Assembly (NCBI GenBank): GCA_036850595.1 | Contig: CM072156.1 | Coordinates: 15,510,326 to 15,574,325, forward strand | Direction of reading: 5' to 3' | Origin: Rhyacichthys aspro | Lineage: Eukaryota > Chordata > Actinopteri > Gobiiformes > Rhyacichthyidae | DNA: 64,000 nt | In this document: piece after piece, positions 58,976-64,000 of the stretch | How the letters are laid out: each line of letters opens with the position of its first letter | Position numbering within the stretch: position 1 is the first letter of the stretch | Program-made: the position numbers and the translations under genes | The notes under the pieces: generated by a model | Databases searched by the model: none | Seen by the model: only the letters and a program-made list of their open reading frames with translations | What the model was told of the DNA's origin: nothing

Positions 58976-61900
58976 CCCACTCTATACACTATATGTGTGT
59001 ATACAGATATATTTATTAATTACTTCACTATGAATTACCTATTTATTCATGCTTTGCTATACTGCTTAATAGTGTGTAGTTATTATAGAGTCTGACTATA
59101 GCAAAGAATATAGCCTCAGTCAAAAGGCTCATAAATCACATTTCATAGAAAAGTCCAAAACAATGTATTTTGTTTGGATTTTGTTTTGGTCAAATTATTA
59201 ACTACTAGATTTTAACACAAACCATTGTGTGCATTTAAAATAGCCATTTTAATCACATAATAATATATGTGATGGAACATATAAAAACTACCTATGAATT
59301 CTTTTATTTTACACAGATCGGTGTATAACAGTTGTAAATGTACCATATTTCCAGATGAGTTTTTCTGCATTTATCTGTCATAAATATATATATGGATAAA
59401 TACATAAAAATCATACATAATCATGTTTACATTATGATAGCTTATGTGACATTTGGTTTGTATAATGAGCCAATGCATCTTTTGTCCAATGCACCTTGTT
59501 CTCAGATAAGCCAGCTCTTCTTTTAATGGTCCTTCTCCAAAGAAAAGAATGATAATAGAAGGCAACCAGGCCAAAAGTTGAACAAAAAGGAGAAATGATT
59601 AAGGAACCTTATTAAAAGCAACCTTGTAGATTCAGACGCGTGATGGAGAGCACATTATGAGGCCTGATCCTTTTCAAATGACACCACGGTTTCCCGAACA
59701 CGCCGAAAAACCTGATTAGGGTGACAAGCACTGAGTGATACTGCAAACCTGTTAATAACATGAAAATTAGAAGGGGCTCATGCAAAGAAAGGAGATTAAT
59801 TTAGCTGGAGTCCATCTTGCGCAAATTGCGAAGTTGTGAATATGTTTTCAGATAATGAGCCTTCCTACTTGTCAGCTCACTTGTCATTTTCTGTAATTAA
59901 TGTTAAGGAAGACTCCTTCCTGATGGTTCATATTACTCATGTACCAGGAAAATTTCTCCCCAGAAATAATTTACATTTATTATCATCAGTCTGTTTGTGT
60001 GGTTTATTTCACAGTGGAGTAATTTATTGCAGCACCGTTTCGCTCGCCTTGATTAGTCACTCGTCAGACTGAGATGTAATTTTTTTTTTCTTTGTAGGTT
60101 TGTGCCATGGAAATTGAAAGTGTTTTTGGCACAGCATGGCCCAGTTTCTGCAAACCTTTTTATTTGTTTACAGTATGTATGTGGCAATCTACAAAAAATA
60201 CCACTTTAAAAATAAATAAATATTCAAAGATTTCCAGAGACAAGACAATGAATCGTCATCTTACTTTCCTCCTAAATCCAGTTCTCTGTGTGGCATTATA
60301 CTTTTTTAATTCATCATGCTGAACTTGTGTCTATTATGTTGAGAATAATGAAATTACACATGCTTTCTTTACAAAGCAAAATGTAGCCCCCTGCTTTAGC
60401 CCTTTGTGGTGTGACCATAACTCACACAAATATTCATTTAAGATACATATTCAAATCAGCCTTTCTTAGCTACTAAGCTTTGCTTTTCTTTGTGCCGGTA
60501 AATTTATAAGCCCACTTCTTAAATGTATTATTCATCTGAGCATGTAAATAATGCATGCCTGGTTCCACAGTAAATTAACCCTTTACCTTACCAGGGATAC
60601 CAGAGTCATTGTTTTGAAAGGCAATTATGTCATTTAATTAATGTTGTAATTAATACTGTAATTAGCTTAAACACCCTGGAACTGGGTGCCACTATAAGCT
60701 GTCTTAATTAAATAGATTGAATGGTTTCATATCTTTTTGCAGTGTCACGTTGCTGGGTCTTATTAGCACACTTTTAAGACAACAGAGAGTTGGCTGTATG
60801 TGTTTGGAAAAGAGGAGAAACAATGGTGCCTCTTCTTATTAAGAAATCTCCTGCTTTTTGCCAATAAATTTTAAACTATCACTGTAAATTCTCTGTGCGT
60901 CTGTGTAACCCGCTTGGTCACAATATCCATCACAATGGGAGTCATTGTCGACTAAAATTATGAAACAAAATAAATCCAATTCCCAGTGCGCCTTTCAAAC
61001 TAAAGGTAAGGGACTTGTGTGAGATGTGTGTGTTTTATTGCTGCGGTACAGCGGCGGAGCAGGCAGACAACTAATCCACTGCTAGAGAGTTTTTATCCTT
61101 GCCCAACCTGACAGTGATAGAAAGTGTTTTCCCCAAACTAGAAAAATAGTTGAGAGAGGATGAAATAGCAAAGAGGTCAGTGAATACTGAAGGATTTCCA
61201 GTGCGCTCGACTCAACTGGCTGCAGGTCCAGCTTTGTATTCATAAGCTGTGAGCATCCGGACTGCTCATCTATTGTGCATGTGTGTGTCAGAAGCAGTTT
61301 TGAAGCCAGACGCCTCGGCACTACTAGGAAGCAATAAGCAGGAACTCCCTGCTTGTAAAATTAATTCTGCTTAGTATGTCAGAGTGTGGCTCAAGATCTT
61401 GAAGCTGCAGAGGAAATATAAGCTGCTTTAAGGCACAGCGTTGCTTTTTCTGTGGGGGTGTTTTTCAACCCCCAATTTTTCTCTCAATACACGGGAAAAA
61501 ATTCAGTAAGGATGAATAACTGTAAACATTTTAAATGGATTTCCTCTCTGCATATGTATCATATGTGCATCAGTGGCAGGCTTTCTATTTAGTTGCATGT
61601 GATTTTATCAATGTCATTAGACCATTCATTGAACTAAGTGAGGAATCCATCAAAAGCTGACAGGACGGTGTAGACTAATGGCTGTTAGGCTGTAATATTC
61701 TTTAATATGATTTTTATTTGCCTTAATTTCATCTTCTCTCAAATCAGTAGAGAGCTGGTGAGCACCTGAACAAAAGGCAGGAAATAAATGGAGCTTTAGG
61801 TGAGGCACAATACTGTAGCTGTGTCCAATCTTTTTTCAAAGAGAGCCAGATTAGATTATATAAAAAGACCTGAGGGCTAACAGCGTATACACTTTTTAAT

Positions 61901-63518
61901 AATATTTTTATTTTCATTGGTAAAACAATTGCCTTTTCTTGTCATTACAAATAGCAATAAAACCAGGCCAAAAATAATTATGTCATTATAAGATGAATAA
62001 GATGAATCCATAAACTCTCACTAAAGCTGATATTTTCATTCATTTAAAATAAAAAAGATAATGAATTCAATTGAATTTAATTTCAAAACTCATTCTGCGA
62101 TCTTTCTTCTTTAGATTTACCTGCTATGAGACATTTGCCATAGAATGTTGTTATAAATTAGGACAAACATGTATTAAGTCTTTGGGCAGTCTTTGTGTAC
62201 GTGCAGAGCGCCTTCACTCTTTTCATCCTACTGCGCATTTGGAGCCACCTTCATCATACACTCACACTCTAAATTAAAAATAGCTCAGTGGGTTTCAATT
62301 TTGTGCTGACACAAACCTAATTTTACACCTCCTTTCTGTAGTTTCCCTGTTCATACACTCCATATCCTCTGAAACAATCAAGCACAGCCCTGAAATTGCC
62401 TGAAACATAACAAAACAAATGAAATGGAAATTAATTTTTGGCAACAGGATTACCTACCCGTGTGACTATTATCTTTCCCTGCTGTTTATCTGAAGCAAAA
62501 AGAGGAGATAATTTTACAATTAATGGCAGCGGATTGAGAACCCTACTGTAATCATTAGATGACACGTCTTGAAGAAATAGCCCTTCATATTGCCTTACCC
62601 TGAGCTTCAATAATCTTGACCCTGGGTATTAATGGATGAGTTAATGGCCTGCAGAAATCCTTTAATTTATGCCAGAGTGAATTAAGAATAAGTAATGGAT
62701 TCTGCTTTTCAAAATGTCCAGACAAGGCATTTCCGTTCAGCCTATCTGAGAAATCAAATTATCATATTATCTCTTTGAGCGGCTCTTCTGAAACCATATT
62801 TCACAATATCTGATAGAAATAGTTTTGACATTCATTACATGACTCTTGCTTTATTGTGGCGTGCGAGTACATGCTATGACAAAAGGCGGATAATGATTTT
62901 CCGACGCTCGATGAAGAGAATGAACATGGAAAAAAAAAAAAAATAGATCCGAAATGACAAATCAAACTTTCAGCGTCCTAATGTAAATACAAATGTAATT
63001 ATGGGAGTGTAAATTGGTTTGACTCTCTGGAGTGAGGCCACGTAGCCTTTAACCTTCTCTTCTTAATAAATTCAAGGAGGCTGTGACACACACAGATTTC
63101 ATGAGGATATTCAGACTCTTGTGAGGTTTGCAGATGTGTTTGTTGCATCGACGCAGTAAACTAAACAATTTATTTTTACATTTATGTATATTGAATATTA
63201 ACAGTTGACCGTTTTATTCACAGCTTGCTTGTTTCCCAGCTACTTTAAAGGCATAGTTTAATTTTCTGTACAAAAACTATAAACAAAAAATAACAAATAA
63301 AATATACTGAATTATTATCTGTAGGCTAGCCTTAACTGTTATCGTATTTGGCAGTGGTAATAAGTATTAGCATATTTAGCTAACAGAACTTTCACTCTTT
63401 CTGCTGTCTTATTTATTTTACACTATCTTGAACGTTTTATACTGCCATAGGAAAAAAATCCTACAAACACTGCCTGCAACCGTACTACAAATACTGAAGC
63501 TTTATTCCTAAAACAGTA
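58976..63518. other. non-coding stretch, right end
   Basis: No supportable gene. AT-rich with many ATTA/TAAT motifs. 62480-62900 is a candidate conserved non-coding segment by appearance only, and there is an A-run at about 62930-62941. Confidence 0.5.
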
Positions 63519-63715
63519 GGTAAGCATTAATAGATGTGTAATTAACAATACATTAATTAATAAGCTACAAGCTAAACATTTATACCAATGTTTATAACAT
63601 CATTGTTATTATTAATATTGGATAAATGTTGTAAATGATGAATTAACGATGAATTAAGTATTATTAGAAATACTCAACTAATGCTTAAGTGTGTGAGTTA
63701 TTCTGAAGTGTTACC
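63519..63715. mobile_element. possible MITE remnant
   Basis: An AT-rich segment of about 197 bp, beginning GGTAAGCATTAATAG and ending GAAGTGTTACC, so its ends are loosely inverted (GGTAA / TTACC). The inside is full of TAATTA and TTATAA pieces, as in fish non-autonomous transposons. Its end motif resembles that of the 16.6-kb candidate. Confidence 0.28.
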
Positions 63716-63996
63716 TTGTACAGCTGCAGATTCTTTTTCTTCTTTTTTTTTGCCTCTAATGCCTCGAGGACACTCTTGAGGGCTTCCCATGCAGCCCCGG
63801 TTACAGCCAGACATGCGTTTTTATTGGATGATGTCATGCACGTGTCAGAGCGAGGGAGAAGTTTGATGTGAGCCGTAACACTGTCAGGGAGTTGTCCCGC
63901 AACGATGAAGTCATCTTTGCACTTGGGAGAGACACTTATTTCCCGACATATGGGCTCCAAAGGTTGTTCAACATCTTGTAAGTGAACCTCAGAACA
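63715..63996 (-). other. unassigned open segment, possible exon
   Basis: 94 codons are open between TGA (63997-63999) and an AAG|GTAACA donor-like site (63710-63715). The translation is of ordinary composition (for example DDFIVAGQLPDSVTAHIKL, then CLAVTGAAWEALKSVLEALE) and ends in a lysine run. I do not recognise it. The donor-like GGTAACACTT coincides with the end of the possible MITE next to it, which weakens the exon reading. It could be an exon of an unrelated gene, a retroposed pseudogene or part of a transposon. Confidence 0.25.
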
Positions 63997-64000
63997 TCAT

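Noticed and set aside
1..64000. CRISPR array or prokaryotic operon
   Set aside because: No regularly spaced direct repeats with unique spacers were seen, and the only long frame is the retrotransposon.

Overview
The window is from a ray-finned fish, most likely an acanthomorph. It is AT-rich, gene-poor vertebrate DNA with small exons in long introns. It carries a tRNA-derived SINE of the kind common in spiny-rayed fishes and a Gmr1-type Ty3/gypsy retrotransposon, a group best known from fishes and other deuterostomes. No rRNA, tRNA gene, CRISPR array or bacterial gene was seen.

Positions 1-28,100 hold most of one minus-strand host gene, recognised from its exons as the ESCRT-I subunit MVB12B (mvb12b). 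Exons run from right to left. They are a probable non-coding first exon near 27.95 kb with ETS and CCAAT motifs behind it, a MABP-domain series at 25.9, 22.3, 20.6 and 19.5 kb (plus a tentative exon at 18.1 kb), and a UMA-domain series at 13.6, 4.2 and 3.75 kb. Splice phases agree across every confirmed neighbouring pair. The last coding exon lies beyond position 1, and one linker exon between 13.6 and 18.1 kb was not found. In tetrapods MVB12B lies between PBX3 and LMX1B, so the long non-coding stretch to the right may be the pbx3-mvb12b interval (inference).

Positions 28,100-43,141 and 49,313-64,000 hold no gene that I can support. They contain homopolymer tracts, a SINE at 58.8 kb, possible MITE remnants, an E-box triplet, and one unassigned open segment at the right edge.

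Positions 43,147-49,307 are a complete minus-strand LTR retrotransposon of 6,161 bp. It has a 5-bp target duplication (ACAGT), near-identical 616/618-bp LTRs, a tRNA-Pro-type primer site, an intact 1,415-codon Gag-Pol frame and no env. Its domain order is capsid (SCAN-like) - zinc knuckle - protease - integrase - reverse transcriptase - RNase H. Integrase therefore precedes reverse transcriptase, as in Ty1/copia, although the enzymes are of Ty3/gypsy type; this is the mark of the Gmr1 group. The start of gag is split by two single-base frame breaks. These breaks and the only two LTR differences are all one-base length changes in G or C runs, so sequence error is a serious alternative to decay. 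A strong hairpin sits between the pol stop codon and the polypurine tract. The element is the most notable object in the window. Its family is known, but several of its details deserve checking.
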